DNA of 64,000 nucleotides from an uncultured Bacteroidales bacterium (GCA_944326315.1 CALVDP010000002.1:1-64000), one strand, 5' to 3'; positions 26,808 through 36,882 are shown, counted from the stretch's first letter. A program made the numbers and translations. The notes: generated by a model from the letters alone, not told the origin.

Positions 26808-28064
26808 CTATTTGTAGCCCAGTTTGCGCTCGATGCGGTCATTATACCTGATGGTCTGCTCTACCTCCCGTTTCAGTCCCGGGGTGATATCCTTGCATAC
26901 CTTGTGGCAGCACATCTCAAGGGTATACATTCTCCCTATGCAGAAGTTGGTGTGTTCGCATCCGCTGCAATGGTTCTCATCCGCTTTCATCTTGTTGACG
27001 AAGTCGGTGTCCTCAAGCACTGCACGTCCCATCTGAAGCAGCTGGAAGCCGCTGTCGATGACTTTGTCCGCATCTTTTCTTGAGACCACGCCTCCTACAT
27101 ACACAAGCGGCATGTCCGGCAGGGCTTTCCTGAATTTCAGGGAATCCTCCAGGAAGAATAGATGCCGGAATGGCACGGTCGGTGACACTATGCGCCCGCC
27201 GAGCATTACACCAAGCTTCAGCCACCACATCTTGCCTGGCATGTAATGGGCGATGCACCTCTTCGGAAACCGGCCTCTCATCACATACATCGGCGCCCTG
27301 CTGACAAAGCCTCCTGACAGCACAAGAGCATCAGCCCCGCATTTCTGCAGTTCCTTCGCCACCTCGATGCATTCATCGGTCTCCATGCCTCCCTTGAAGC
27401 CGTCTCTCGTATTCATCTTCACGAAAATGGCGACCTTGCCTTTGCCTGCGTCCGTGACTGCCTTCATGCACTGTCTCATGAAACGCATCCTGTTTTCGAG
27501 GGATCCGCCGTACTCGTCCTTCCTCTTGTTGGTGTAAGGCGAAAGGAACTGTGATATAAGATAGCCATGCCCGGCATGTATCTCGACAGCGTCAAAGCCT
27601 GCCTTTATGCTGAGTTCCACTGCCTTGCCGTAGGCTGCGGCCACTTCGTCGATTTCCTGCTTTGTCATACCGTGGACGAAGGTAGGGGAATAGAGGTTGA
27701 ACCCGCTGCTCGCCCCGTAAGGCCTGCAGCCGCATATTCTCCTGTGTGACATGTTGCCGCAATGTCCGAGCTGTATCGAGGCCTTGGCCCCTTCCTTGTG
27801 TATGGCGTCTGTAAGCTTGCGGAGTTCAGGTACAATCTCTTCCCTCATCCATAGCTGCCGTTCAAATGACAGCCCGCTCTGGCAGACTGCCGCATAAGCC
27901 ACGGTTGTCATCCCAATGCCTCCCCGGGCCACTGCCGTGTGATAGTTGAACAGGGACTCTGACGGCGAATTATTCTCGCACATCCCTTCAAACGCTGCGG
28001 ACCGCACTGTCCTGTTCCGCAATTCGAGAGGACCGATCTTGATCGGTGTAAAAAGATCACTCAT
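26808..28064 (-). CDS. Old-yellow-enzyme NADH:flavin oxidoreductase, candidate steroid 5-beta-reductase
   Basis: A 418-residue FMN enzyme of the OYE/dienoyl-CoA reductase-like family. It opens FTPIKIGPLELRNRTVRSA, has HAGHGYLISQFLSPYTNKR and YGGSLENRMRF, and an FMN-binding C-terminal barrel half (YVGGVVSRKDADKVI). A Cys-rich tail (CSGCEHTNFC, then CCHKVC) recalls the 4Fe-4S segment of larger relatives, but no second flavin domain is present. It lies 6 bp after a steroid 5-alpha-reductase-family gene, so the two are co-transcribed. Paired enzymes of these families reduce bile acid or steroid 3-oxo-delta-4 intermediates in gut Bacteroidales (established); that substrate here is inference. Other enone substrates are possible. 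Confidence 0.85.
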   Translation of the reverse strand: MSDLFTPIKIGPLELRNRTVRSAAFEGMCENNSPSESLFNYHTAVARGGIGMTTVAYAAVCQSGLSFERQLWMREEIVPELRKLTDAIHKEGAKASIQLGHCGNMSHRRICGCRPYGASSGFNLYSPTFVHGMTKQEIDEVAAAYGKAVELSIKAGFDAVEIHAGHGYLISQFLSPYTNKRKDEYGGSLENRMRFMRQCMKAVTDAGKGKVAIFVKMNTRDGFKGGMETDECIEVAKELQKCGADALVLSGGFVSRAPMYVMRGRFPKRCIAHYMPGKMWWLKLGVMLGGRIVSPTVPFRHLFFLEDSLKFRKALPDMPLVYVGGVVSRKDADKVIDSGFQLLQMGRAVLEDTDFVNKMKADENHCSGCEHTNFCIGRMYTLEMCCHKVCKDITPGLKREVEQTIRYNDRIERKLGYK

Positions 28065-28070
28065 AATTCA

Positions 28071-28850
28071 TTACCATATAAACGGTATAAGATTCTTTTT
28101 CTTGAGTTCCTTGTATTCGTCACCGAATTCTTCCTCGTATTTCTTGGTAAGGGCCTTCGATCTCGGCGCCAGGTTGGCGAATGTCCATACTGCGAACAGC
28201 AGGCCTGCAGGAGACCATGTGAGAATCGCATAGCCTACCCATTCTGTCAGCTCCCCGAAGTAGTTGGCTGAGGTGACATATTTGTAGAGACCCTTCTTCG
28301 GTATGTAGTGTTTCGTGTCTCCCGGCTTGCGCAGGTGCCTTATCACATGATCGGAATCAAGGTTTATAAGCATTCCTGCAAGGAAAAGGAGGCCTCCGAT
28401 TATGAATTGCGGCGAAGACAGCCATTCGATGCCGTATTTTCCGGCAGGAGCGTACTCGAAAAGCCAGCTGCCGAGGAAATATGCGTTCAGAGCGTTGAAT
28501 GTCATACCCATGGCCATGATTATGACAGGCATTTCGCTTTTGCCCCTCATCAGGAACGGGAATATGAATGCCCGCTGGAAGTAGTGCACAAGGAAGAATG
28601 CGGCCATTATCAGGAGTACGGTCCTGTCATTGCCGGTCTCTCTTCCTGACATCAGGAAATCGACCACATACAGCATCATGAAAATGAATGCCGGAGATTC
28701 CATGATGACCCATGCGGCCTTGTTGTTTATCTTCGGGCCCCAGTTTGATGTGGACAGGTACCCGTACCCTGCCTTGAAGAAGAACAGGGCTATGAAGACA
28801 ACAATCGCCACAACGAACATGGCTGCCATAAGTATATAATAGGTATGCAT
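28071..28850 (-). CDS. Steroid 5-alpha-reductase-family membrane enzyme
   Basis: A 259-residue polytopic membrane protein with about six hydrophobic segments. The C-terminal half shows family residues: YKYVTSANYFGELTEWVGYA (NYFGE motif) and the terminal EYKELKKKNLIPFIW. Members of this family reduce an enone with NADPH in the membrane. It is the first gene of a two-gene operon with the OYE reductase downstream. A -7 element TAACTTTG at 28883-28876 precedes it, divergent from pyrG. The family call is firm; bile acid or steroid hormone as substrate is inference from the gene pair. Confidence 0.88.
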   Translation of the reverse strand: MHTYYILMAAMFVVAIVVFIALFFFKAGYGYLSTSNWGPKINNKAAWVIMESPAFIFMMLYVVDFLMSGRETGNDRTVLLIMAAFFLVHYFQRAFIFPFLMRGKSEMPVIIMAMGMTFNALNAYFLGSWLFEYAPAGKYGIEWLSSPQFIIGGLLFLAGMLINLDSDHVIRHLRKPGDTKHYIPKKGLYKYVTSANYFGELTEWVGYAILTWSPAGLLFAVWTFANLAPRSKALTKKYEEEFGDEYKELKKKNLIPFIW

Positions 28851-28875
28851 TGCTACGGTCTGATTGTTTTCGCGT

Positions 28876-28923
28876 CAAAGTTAATAAACATTTTTCTCAT
28901 ATCAGTTTTTTTGACTAATTTTG
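28876..28923. promoter_or_regulatory. Divergent -7 elements for the reductase pair and pyrG
   Basis: TAACTTTG on the minus strand (28883-28876) faces the 5-alpha-reductase-like gene and TAATTTTG on the plus strand (28916-28923) faces pyrG. Both match TAnnTTTG. No obvious operator palindrome is seen between them. Confidence 0.6.
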
Positions 28924-28952
28924 TACCCCTGTAACGTTAAAACAGATTTTCT

Positions 28953-30602
28953 ATGAATCCTAAATATGTCTTCGTTTCAGGGGGTGTCGCATCTTCCCTG
29001 GGTAAGGGTATAATTTCGGCATCACTGGCCAAACTGCTTCAGGCCAGAGGATTGAGGGTGACAATCCAGAAGTTCGATCCTTATATAAATGTCGACCCGG
29101 GGACGTTGAACCCGTATGAACATGGCGAATGCTATGTTACGGAAGACGGTGCGGAGACCGACCTGGACCTTGGGCATTATGAAAGGTTTCTCGGCGTCCA
29201 TACATCCAAGGCAAACAATGTCACGACCGGAAAGATCTACAATACGGTCATCAACAAGGAGAGGGAGGGCGCGTATCTCGGCAAGACGGTCCAGATAATC
29301 CCGCACATCACCGATGAAATCAAGAGGCGCATGCTCCTGCTCGGCAAGACCGGAAAATATGACGTCATCATCACTGAAATAGGCGGTACGGTGGGGGATA
29401 TGGAGTCCCAGCCTTTCGTCGAGGCCGTCAGACAGCTTCAATGGGAGCTTCCCGAGGAAGACTGCGTGACAATCCACCTTACGCTTGTCCCTTATCTGAG
29501 CGCGGCCAAGGAGCTGAAGACAAAGCCTACGCAGCATTCTGTCCAGATGCTCCAGCAGAGCGGCGTGCAGCCTGACATAATAGTCTGCCGTACCGAGCAC
29601 AAGCTCACGCCTGACCTCAGGAAGAAGATAGCCCTTTTCTGCAATGTCAAGCCGGGTCATGTCATAGAGTCTATGGATGCCGCATCAATATATTCCGTGC
29701 CTTTGAACATGCAGGCCGAGAAGCTGGACCAGCTCGTACTTGACCATTTCGGCATCAAGGGGCTTCCAGAGCCGGATCTTACGGAGTGGAAAAAGTTCCT
29801 TGACAAGCTGTTCCACCCGAAGTCCGAGGTGAATGTCGCCCTTGTCGGCAAATATGTCGAGCTGCAGGATGCATACAAGTCCATTCTGGAATCTTTCGTG
29901 CATGCAGGTGCCGCCAACGAGTGCAAGGTAAATGTCCACAGCATCCACAGCGAATTCCTCGATCCGTCCAATGTGGAAGAGAAGCTTTCGCAGATGGATG
30001 GTATCCTGGTGGCTCCGGGATTCGGCGAGCGTGGCCTGGAAGGAAAGATCCTGGCCGTGAAATATGCGCGTGAGCACAATGTACCGTTCTTCGGGATCTG
30101 CCTCGGTATGCAGATGTGCGTGGTAGAGTTCGCAAGGGACGTGCTCGGTCTCAAGGATGCCGTATCCACAGAGGTGAATCCGGCCACAAGATATCCTGTG
30201 ATCGACCTGATGGAAGACCAGAAGAGCACTACTATAAAGGGGGGTACCATGAGGCTCGGCGCGTATGACTGCAAGCTTGACAAGGATTCCCTCGCACACA
30301 GGATATACGGTACGGACATGATATCGGAAAGGCACAGGCACAGATATGAGTTCAACAACGATTATCTGGACATGATAGAGTCTGCCGGCATGAAGGCTAC
30401 AGGAAAAAATCCCGAGACAGGACTGGTGGAGATAGTGGAAATACCTTCACATCCGTTCTTCATAGGTGTGCAGTTCCATCCGGAACTTAAAAGTACGCCG
30501 GAGCACCCTCAGCCTATATTCGTGGCTTTCGTCAAGGCTTCGATGAAATACCGTGACGAGCATCACGGCAAGGCAGCCGGCAAACAATCTGCGGAACAGT
30601 GA
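28953..30602 (+). CDS. pyrG: CTP synthase
   Basis: It makes CTP from UTP, ATP and glutamine. The N-terminal synthetase domain starts MNPKYVFVSGGVASSLGKGI with the P-loop region SSLGKGIISASLAK. The C-terminal class I glutamine amidotransferase has GFGERGLEGK, the catalytic Cys in FGICLGMQM, and the His/Glu pair in VQFHPEL. At 549 residues it is full length. Its stop shares one base with the start of the next gene. Confidence 0.98.
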   Translation: MNPKYVFVSGGVASSLGKGIISASLAKLLQARGLRVTIQKFDPYINVDPGTLNPYEHGECYVTEDGAETDLDLGHYERFLGVHTSKANNVTTGKIYNTVINKEREGAYLGKTVQIIPHITDEIKRRMLLLGKTGKYDVIITEIGGTVGDMESQPFVEAVRQLQWELPEEDCVTIHLTLVPYLSAAKELKTKPTQHSVQMLQQSGVQPDIIVCRTEHKLTPDLRKKIALFCNVKPGHVIESMDAASIYSVPLNMQAEKLDQLVLDHFGIKGLPEPDLTEWKKFLDKLFHPKSEVNVALVGKYVELQDAYKSILESFVHAGAANECKVNVHSIHSEFLDPSNVEEKLSQMDGILVAPGFGERGLEGKILAVKYAREHNVPFFGICLGMQMCVVEFARDVLGLKDAVSTEVNPATRYPVIDLMEDQKSTTIKGGTMRLGAYDCKLDKDSLAHRIYGTDMISERHRHRYEFNNDYLDMIESAGMKATGKNPETGLVEIVEIPSHPFFIGVQFHPELKSTPEHPQPIFVAFVKASMKYRDEHHGKAAGKQSAEQ

Positions 30603-31366
30603 TGAATGCATTCCTGAGAACATCTCTTGTCCTGCTTTTTGCCGTTTCTGCCTCATGCGCCTCTTCCGCGCAGGTGAAGCAGTATCGTGTGAATGTCGTG
30701 AAGCAATATCCTCACGATGTCCGGTCCTATACACAGGGGCTGTTCATAGAGGACGGACAGATGTACGAGAGTACAGGGCAGTACGGCAGTTCTACCTTCA
30801 GAAAGGTGGATATGGCCACAGGCAGTCCTTTGCGGCGGCTTGACTTCAGCGACAGGTATTTCGTGGAAGGTTCCGTGGCTCTGGGTGACAGCCTGTACAT
30901 ACTTACATGGACCAGCAGGGTGGCTTTCATATATGATTTCAATACCCTTGAGTATATTGCGACACGTTCATACCCGCATCAGGGCTGGGGTATCACTACC
31001 GACGGAAAACAACTTATAGCCAGCGACGGCTCCTCAAGGCTGTATTTCATGGACAAGGACCTGAATATCGTGAGGACAGTCAATGTGAGGCTGCACGGCA
31101 AGCCGTTGAATTATCTCAATGAGCTGGAATATATAGATGGAAGGGTCTGGGCCAATGTCTATACCACGAACATGATAGTCTTGATAGACCCGGATACCGG
31201 CATGGTGGACGGGGTGGTGGACTGCACCGGCCTTCTCCCGCAAAAGCTCAAGACACCGGATACCGATGTGCTCAACGGCATCGCGTATGACGGGGACACG
31301 GGGAAGATTTATCTTACCGGCAAGAACTGGCCGCTGCTTTTCGAAGTGGAAATAGAGGAGAAATAA
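30602..31366 (+). CDS. Glutaminyl-peptide cyclotransferase-like exported protein
   Basis: The 254-residue protein starts at ATG 30602 (TGATG overlap with the pyrG stop); a GTG one codon earlier is unlikely. It has a signal sequence MNAFLRTSLVLLFAVSASC with a possible lipobox Cys near residue 19. The rest is a beta-propeller of the glutaminyl cyclotransferase family: FTQGL-like YTQGLFIEDGQMYESTGQYG, GWGITTDGKQLIASDGSS, LNELEYIDGRVWANVYTTN. It would form N-terminal pyroglutamate on exported proteins. A terminator follows at 31371. Confidence 0.85.
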   Translation: MNAFLRTSLVLLFAVSASCASSAQVKQYRVNVVKQYPHDVRSYTQGLFIEDGQMYESTGQYGSSTFRKVDMATGSPLRRLDFSDRYFVEGSVALGDSLYILTWTSRVAFIYDFNTLEYIATRSYPHQGWGITTDGKQLIASDGSSRLYFMDKDLNIVRTVNVRLHGKPLNYLNELEYIDGRVWANVYTTNMIVLIDPDTGMVDGVVDCTGLLPQKLKTPDTDVLNGIAYDGDTGKIYLTGKNWPLLFEVEIEEK

Positions 31367-31370
31367 AAGA

Positions 31371-31396
31371 AGCCTGCATCACTGCAGGCTTTCTTT
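31371..31396 (+). terminator. Terminator after pyrG-cyclotransferase
   Basis: AGCCTGCA pairs with TGCAGGCT around TCAC, followed by TTCTTT. The AT-rich stretch from here to 31618 contains short self-complementary AT patches but no gene that I can support. Confidence 0.8.
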
Positions 31397-31618
31397 CTGG
31401 TTAGTTAATAGTGTAATTTTTCTTGGCCTTATAACAAGGCTGCAAATTGTGGTTAGTATTTTTACAGCTTAAAAATTTAAAGGCAGACGCCTTAAGTTGT
31501 TTAAAGATTATAATGAAAAATCATTATCTCCTTATGAACATTTGACAAATATAAGGATAATTTTCAGTCTCGCAAATAATTTTCAATTTTTTGCACAATA
31601 ATTTCAAATTATTTTTTA

Positions 31619-32296
31619 TTATTCTTCCAGGAGTCCGGGACGGAGTTTTCTTGTCCTTTCCACAGCCTGCTCGTCCTGCCATTGGCGGATGAGTCTGGGA
31701 TTCCCGCTCAGCAGCACGTCAGGCACCTTCCATCCGTTGAATTCGGCAGGCCTTGTGTAGACAGGAGGGGACAGAAGGCCGTCCTGGTAGCAGTCGCTCA
31801 ATGCGGAAGTCTCGTCTGAAATGGCTCCAGGCAAAAGTCTGACGACCGCGTCTGCTATGATGGCCGCAGGAAGTTCGCCTCCGCTGAGCACATAGTCTCC
31901 GACAGTGATCTCCCTTGTGACAAGGTGTTCCCTGATACGGTGGTCGACACCCTTGTAATGTCCGCACAATATGATTATGTTTTCCTTGAGGGACAACTCG
32001 TTCGCCATATTCTGGGAAAACTGTTCCCCGTCGGGGGACATGTAGATCACCTCGTCATATTCCCTCTCTTCCTTCAGCCCTGTGATCATCCGGTAGACCG
32101 GCTCGACCATCAGCACCATTCCCGCATCGCCTCCATAGCTGTAGTCATCGACCTGCAGCCTGGGTCCCTTCCCGTATTCCCTGAGATTGTGGACATGTAT
32201 TTCCACAAGACCTTTCTTTATCGCACGTCCTACTATGGAATGGCTCAACGGGCTTTCAAGCAGCTCCGGTACCACGGAGATTATGTCAATCCTCAT
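31619..32296 (-). CDS. trmD: tRNA (guanine37-N1)-methyltransferase
   Basis: TrmD methylates G37 of tRNAs and prevents frameshifting. The start at 32296 gives 225 residues starting [20 protein letters not shown], the standard N terminus. The SPOUT knot is seen in [25 protein letters not shown] and [15 protein letters not shown]. The same frame stays open far upstream, but that part is antisense to the DUF349 gene and has no trmD features. Promoter-like TAATTTTG copies lie on the minus strand at 32366-32350. Confidence 0.96.
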   Translation of the reverse strand: MRIDIISVVPELLESPLSHSIVGRAIKKGLVEIHVHNLREYGKGPRLQVDDYSYGGDAGMVLMVEPVYRMITGLKEEREYDEVIYMSPDGEQFSQNMANELSLKENIIILCGHYKGVDHRIREHLVTREITVGDYVLSGGELPAAIIADAVVRLLPGAISDETSALSDCYQDGLLSPPVYTRPAEFNGWKVPDVLLSGNPRLIRQWQDEQAVERTRKLRPGLLEE

Positions 32297-32349
32297 AATA
32301 CTGTATACATTATTGCATGTAATGCCATTATTTTTTGTTCTGGAAATTG

Positions 32350-32400
32350 CAAAATTAACAAAATTATCTCTGCGTGAATTGGCAAAAATTGATATATTTG
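32350..32400. promoter_or_regulatory. Divergent -7 elements for trmD and the DUF349 gene
   Basis: On the minus strand TAATTTTG occurs twice (32366-32359 and 32357-32350) facing trmD. On the plus strand TATATTTG at 32393-32400 faces the DUF349 gene, giving a leader of about 20 nt. All match TAnnTTTG. Confidence 0.55.
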
Positions 32401-32428
32401 CAATTTGAAATTTAACTCTTGTAACATT

Positions 32429-34264
32429 ATGACCGAAGAAAAGAATCCGGAAGTGCTGGATGTGCCGATGGAAGCCGTTGAAAATGAAGAGACCACGCAG
32501 GTGAATTACTCGGAGAAGAGTCTTGCCGAGCTTGCTGATCTTTTTATGGAACTTGCCAGGAATCCGGAAAGGATGAAGATGAACAAGGAGGCGGATGCCA
32601 TAAAGTCCGCATTCTATAAAAATCTTACCAGGGAAAAGGCGGCGGCAGGCATAGCAGTGCCGGAAGATACGGCCGTGGAGCCTTCTGACGATGCCGCGGA
32701 TGCGCCGGTCCCGGAGTCCTCTGAGGGGGAGGAGCATGTGGCCGAAGCCGCACAGGAGACAGAAGAATCCGTGTCGGACAATCCTTTTGCTGAAATTGAA
32801 AGAGGATTCAAGGCTCTGTATAACGCATACAGGAAAGAGCGTGCGGAATATAACAGGGAGCAGGAGAAGGAGAGAGAGCACAATCTTGAGCTTAAGGAGG
32901 CTGTCATAAAGGATCTTAAGGCGCTTCTTGAGAAACAGGAGGATGTGAACAGGACTTTCCCCGAGTTCCGCGAGATCCAGAACAGATGGCGTGCGATAGG
33001 ACAGGTGCCGGTGCAGAGTTTCCGGGATCTGAATGATACGTATCAGCTGTATGTGGAGCAGTTCTATGATATGGTCAAGATCAACAGGGAGCTGAGAGAC
33101 CTTGATTTCAAAAAGAACCTTGAGGTCAAGACCGGATTCTGCGAGCAGGCGGAGAAGCTTGCCGAAAGCGATAATGTGGTCGAAGCATTCAAGGAACTGC
33201 AGCGTCTTCACGAACAGTGGAAAGAATACGGGCCGGTAGCCAAGGAATTCAGGGAATCCATCTGGGATCGCTTCAAGGCTGCCACTGCTGTCATCAACAA
33301 GAAATATCAGGCCCACTTCGAAGGCCTCAAGGAGCAATATGCGGAGAATCTCGCTGCCAAGACACGCTTGTGCGAGCAGGTGGAGGAGATAGCCTCGAAG
33401 GAGAATATAGCGGCTCCGGAATGGAATACCCTTTCCAAGGATATAGAGGAAATCCAGAAGCAGTGGAGGACTATCGGCTTCGCTTCCAAGAAGGAAAACC
33501 AGAAGATATACGACCGTTTCAGGGCTGCCTGCGACAAGTTTTTCGAGAGGAAGAGAGACTTCTATGCCGGCTACAAGGAGAATATGAACTCCAACCTTGA
33601 GAAGAAGATAGCGCTTTGCGAGGCGGCAGAAGCCCTCAAGGACAGTACGGACTGGAAGAAGACCGCCAGCCAGCTCATTAACCTTCAGAAGCAGTGGAAG
33701 GAAATAGGGGCGGTGCCGCGCAAGAAGTCAGAGCAGCTGTGGAAGCGTTTCCGTGCCGCATGTGATGCATTCTTCAACGAAAGGGACAAGAATGTGAAGC
33801 CAGAGAATGATTTCTACGGCAACCTGAAGGCCAAGCAGCACCTTGTCGAAGAAATTGCTGCCTACAGCCTTACGGGCGACGAGGATGCTGACGCCGATGC
33901 AATGAACGCATTCATGCAGAGGTGGCAGGAGATCGGCTTCGTGCCATTCAAGGAAAAGGATGCGATAGCCAAGAGCTATAAGGATGCACTGCAGTCCACT
34001 TTCGGAGACCTTGTGTCCAGGACACGCAAGACAAGGTATGCAAAGGCTCCGAAGAATGAGAAGGAGCGCCTTGTGCAGAAGTATTTGAAGAAAGAACAGG
34101 ATATCACCACTTATGAGAACAATATTGGTTTCTTCGCCATGTCCAAGAATTCAGAGCCTCTGATCAGACAGATGCAGGACAGGATCGAACAGGCCAAGAA
34201 GGAACTTGAGGAGCTCAAGGAGCAGATCAGGGCTATAGACAGTGCCTCTGAAGCTGCGGAATGA
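32429..34264 (+). CDS. DUF349 repeat coiled-coil protein
   Basis: A 611-residue highly charged, mostly helical protein with an acidic N-terminal 120 residues and then repeated DUF349 units, each about 70 residues and marked by a W-R/K-x-I-G pattern ([34 protein letters not shown]). The start at 32429 (MTEEKNPEV) is eight codons inside the longest open frame and follows a -7 element by about 28 bp. The family is widespread in Bacteroidota; no enzymatic motif is seen and function is unknown. It precedes yidC by 70 bp. Confidence 0.88.
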   Translation: MTEEKNPEVLDVPMEAVENEETTQVNYSEKSLAELADLFMELARNPERMKMNKEADAIKSAFYKNLTREKAAAGIAVPEDTAVEPSDDAADAPVPESSEGEEHVAEAAQETEESVSDNPFAEIERGFKALYNAYRKERAEYNREQEKEREHNLELKEAVIKDLKALLEKQEDVNRTFPEFREIQNRWRAIGQVPVQSFRDLNDTYQLYVEQFYDMVKINRELRDLDFKKNLEVKTGFCEQAEKLAESDNVVEAFKELQRLHEQWKEYGPVAKEFRESIWDRFKAATAVINKKYQAHFEGLKEQYAENLAAKTRLCEQVEEIASKENIAAPEWNTLSKDIEEIQKQWRTIGFASKKENQKIYDRFRAACDKFFERKRDFYAGYKENMNSNLEKKIALCEAAEALKDSTDWKKTASQLINLQKQWKEIGAVPRKKSEQLWKRFRAACDAFFNERDKNVKPENDFYGNLKAKQHLVEEIAAYSLTGDEDADADAMNAFMQRWQEIGFVPFKEKDAIAKSYKDALQSTFGDLVSRTRKTRYAKAPKNEKERLVQKYLKKEQDITTYENNIGFFAMSKNSEPLIRQMQDRIEQAKKELEELKEQIRAIDSASEAAE

Positions 34265-34334
34265 CCGGATTCTCCGAAAGTGGTGTGATCAAATTCAAGA
34301 TTGTTAATATTCAGCCGGACGTTTATTAATTCAG

Positions 34335-36203
34335 ATGGATAAGAATTCTATTGTAGGCTTTATACTGATAGGGGTGATTTTTTTCGGCTTCACCTGGTAT
34401 CAGTCCAACCAATACAAGAAACAGAGAGAGTATCAGGAGCAGCTTGATTCCCTGGCATACGCGGAACAGCTTATGCTCGAAATGCAGAAAGATTCAATTG
34501 CGGCGCTGCATGCCGTCCAGAATACCGGGAACTCCGGATCCGATGTGCTGGCCCGCCCGCAGAAATACATTGATTCACTGCTGAACAGCCATTACAACGC
34601 CGAGGCACAGTATGTGACCCTTTCCAACGGCAAACTGGAGCTTGTGCTGACCACAAGAGGTGCGCAGCCGTATTCCGCCCGTCTCAATGAGTACAGGACA
34701 TACGACAGCACTGACTTGTATCTCATCAAGCCCGAGTACAGCGACTTCAATATCGCAGTATTTGCCGGAGAGAACATCAATACCAGGGACATGGTCTTCA
34801 ATGTGGCCGAGAAGACGGATACGTCGGTGGTGATGAGGCTGCCTTTCCACAACGGGGGATACCTTGAGCAGAAATACGTCCTTCCTGCAGACAGTTACAT
34901 GGTAAGCAACGAGCTCTCCTTCGTGAATATGGATGAGCTTGTCCCGAGGAAGATAAACAGTTTCGACATAGACTGGAATGTCATAATCCCGAGGCTGGAG
35001 AAGGGATATTCCAACGAAAAGCAGTATTCGAAGCTTGACTATTATTTCTCGGGAGAGAAGAAGCCCGAGCAGCTTGGAAGAGGGGGCAGGAATGACAGCG
35101 AAAGCATTGTCTCCAGGGTGAAATGGTTCGCTTTCCAGCAGCAGTTTTTCTCCGCGATCATGACTGCCGGCAACGAATTCTCGTCAGCCGACTTCGGCAT
35201 TCAGTTCTACGGAGAGGACGACCCGGACAGGAATCTGATGATGTGCACAGCCAAACTGCAGTCTGAGCTCAAGCATGGCGAGGACAGGATAACGGTACCT
35301 TTCGAATTCTATTTCGGGCCGAACCATTACCGCACACTGAAGAGCTATGACCAGCATTACGAGAAGATCATTCCTCTCGGCGGAAGTGTCATAGGACTCA
35401 TAAGCAGGGGAGTGATCATCCCGACGTTCAACTTCCTCGGCAAGTTCATACACAACTACGGACTGATAATACTGATAATGACTATCCTCATCAAGCTGGT
35501 GATTTCTCCGCTTACGATGAAGTCATACAAATCTTCGGCGAAGATGAATGTCATCAAGCCCGAGATAGACAAACTTAATGAGAAATACCCTAAGCAGGAG
35601 GATGCCCTCAAGAAGCAGCAGGCGATGATGGAGCTTTACAAAAGAGCTGGCATAAGCCCTATGGGAGGCTGCCTCCCTATGCTCCTGCAGCTGCCTGTAC
35701 TGTATGCGATGTTCCGTTTCTTCCCTGCATCCATAGAGCTTAGGCAACAGAGGTTCCTCTGGGCGGATGACCTGAGCGCATATGATTCCATATTGGACCT
35801 GCCGTTCAGGATACCTCTCTACGGAGATCATGTGTCGCTTTTTGCGCTCCTTATGGCCGTGTCCATGTTCCTGTACTCGAAAATGACTTCCAGCCAGATG
35901 TCGAATGATCCGAATATGGCGGGAATGAAGTTCATGAGCGTGTGGATGATGCCTATAATGATGCTTTTCATCTGTAACAACCTTTCCAGCGGATTGAGCT
36001 ACTACTATCTTCTTTCCAACCTGATAACAATGTTCCAGACCTGGTTCGTGAGACGTTATCTGATAGACGAGAAGAAGATACATGCCCAGCTTGCCGCATC
36101 GGCCGGCAAGCCTATGCCGAAGTCGAAGTGGCAGCAGAGACTGGAGGAGGCCCAGAGAATGCAGCAGCAGGCTCTCAAGGAGCAGCAGAAGCGCAGACGT
36201 TAG
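34335..36203 (+). CDS. yidC: Membrane protein insertase YidC
   Basis: YidC inserts proteins into the inner membrane. The 622-residue protein has an N-terminal membrane anchor (MDKNSIVGFILIGVIFFGFTW), a large periplasmic domain (about 60-350), and the conserved five-helix Oxa1 core with MKSYKSSAKMNVIKPEI and GCLPMLLQLPVLYAMFRFF. A basic, glutamine-rich tail ends it. The yggS-like gene starts 4 bp after its stop, so they are likely co-transcribed. Confidence 0.97.
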   Translation: MDKNSIVGFILIGVIFFGFTWYQSNQYKKQREYQEQLDSLAYAEQLMLEMQKDSIAALHAVQNTGNSGSDVLARPQKYIDSLLNSHYNAEAQYVTLSNGKLELVLTTRGAQPYSARLNEYRTYDSTDLYLIKPEYSDFNIAVFAGENINTRDMVFNVAEKTDTSVVMRLPFHNGGYLEQKYVLPADSYMVSNELSFVNMDELVPRKINSFDIDWNVIIPRLEKGYSNEKQYSKLDYYFSGEKKPEQLGRGGRNDSESIVSRVKWFAFQQQFFSAIMTAGNEFSSADFGIQFYGEDDPDRNLMMCTAKLQSELKHGEDRITVPFEFYFGPNHYRTLKSYDQHYEKIIPLGGSVIGLISRGVIIPTFNFLGKFIHNYGLIILIMTILIKLVISPLTMKSYKSSAKMNVIKPEIDKLNEKYPKQEDALKKQQAMMELYKRAGISPMGGCLPMLLQLPVLYAMFRFFPASIELRQQRFLWADDLSAYDSILDLPFRIPLYGDHVSLFALLMAVSMFLYSKMTSSQMSNDPNMAGMKFMSVWMMPIMMLFICNNLSSGLSYYYLLSNLITMFQTWFVRRYLIDEKKIHAQLAASAGKPMPKSKWQQRLEEAQRMQQQALKEQQKRRR

Positions 36204-36207
36204 TTTT

Positions 36208-36882
36208 ATGCACGATATTGCTACAGCTATAAGAGAACTGAAGGAAGAACTGCCATCAAATGTAAAATTGGTGGCAGTTTCCAAATTCCATCCGGCCGAG
36301 GCCGTGATGGAGGCGTACAATGCGGGGCAGAGGGTGTTCGGAGAAAGCCGACCGCAGGAGCTTGCCGCCAAGGCGGCTGTCCTGCCGGGAGACATATCCT
36401 GGCATTTCATCGGGCATCTGCAGACGAACAAGCTGAAGCTTGTCCTTCCTGTGGCATCAATGGTGGAGTCTGTGGATTCCCTGCATCTTCTTACTGCGAT
36501 TGACAGATGGGGAAAGGAAAATGGAAAGGTGACTGACGTCCTCCTTGAGATGCATATCGCGTCCGAGGACACGAAGCAGGGCTTCTCCAGGGAAGAGATT
36601 CTTTCGCTTGTCCCAAGGGCGCAGGACTATCCGAATGTGCGGATATCGGGGCTTATGGGCATGGCGACCTTCACTGATGACGAAACTGTCATAAGAAGGG
36701 ATTTCGCGGCTCTGGTTGCCCTCAGGGACGAGATCAGGACCGGTATCGGCGATTATCCCGGTCTGCCTGCCGGATTTGGCATCCTTTCTTTCGGGATGAC
36801 GCATGACTACAGGATTGCCGTGGAGATGGGGGCGGATATCGTTAGGATCGGTACGCTGATTTTCGGGGAAAGGGCATACTGA
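36208..36882 (+). CDS. yggS: YggS/PLPBP family pyridoxal-phosphate-binding protein
   Basis: This family binds PLP and maintains vitamin B6 and amino acid balance; it has no clear catalytic reaction. The start at 36208 gives 224 residues, MHDIATAIRELKEELP, with the PLP lysine in LVAVSKFHP (K26). GESRPQELAAK, WHFIGHLQTNKLK, GFSREE and FGMTHDYRIAVEMGADIVRIG are all family signatures. A longer frame upstream only overlaps the yidC tail and is not used. Confidence 0.94.
   Translation: MHDIATAIRELKEELPSNVKLVAVSKFHPAEAVMEAYNAGQRVFGESRPQELAAKAAVLPGDISWHFIGHLQTNKLKLVLPVASMVESVDSLHLLTAIDRWGKENGKVTDVLLEMHIASEDTKQGFSREEILSLVPRAQDYPNVRISGLMGMATFTDDETVIRRDFAALVALRDEIRTGIGDYPGLPAGFGILSFGMTHDYRIAVEMGADIVRIGTLIFGERAY

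Noticed and set aside
32297..33337. Long open frame upstream of trmD on the minus strand
   Set aside because: It is antisense to the DUF349 gene and forms a Leu/His-rich shadow. TrmD starts cleanly at 32296 with the conserved N terminus.
35523..36572. 349-codon minus-strand frame
   Set aside because: It is antisense to yidC and yggS, both firm genes, and low in complexity.
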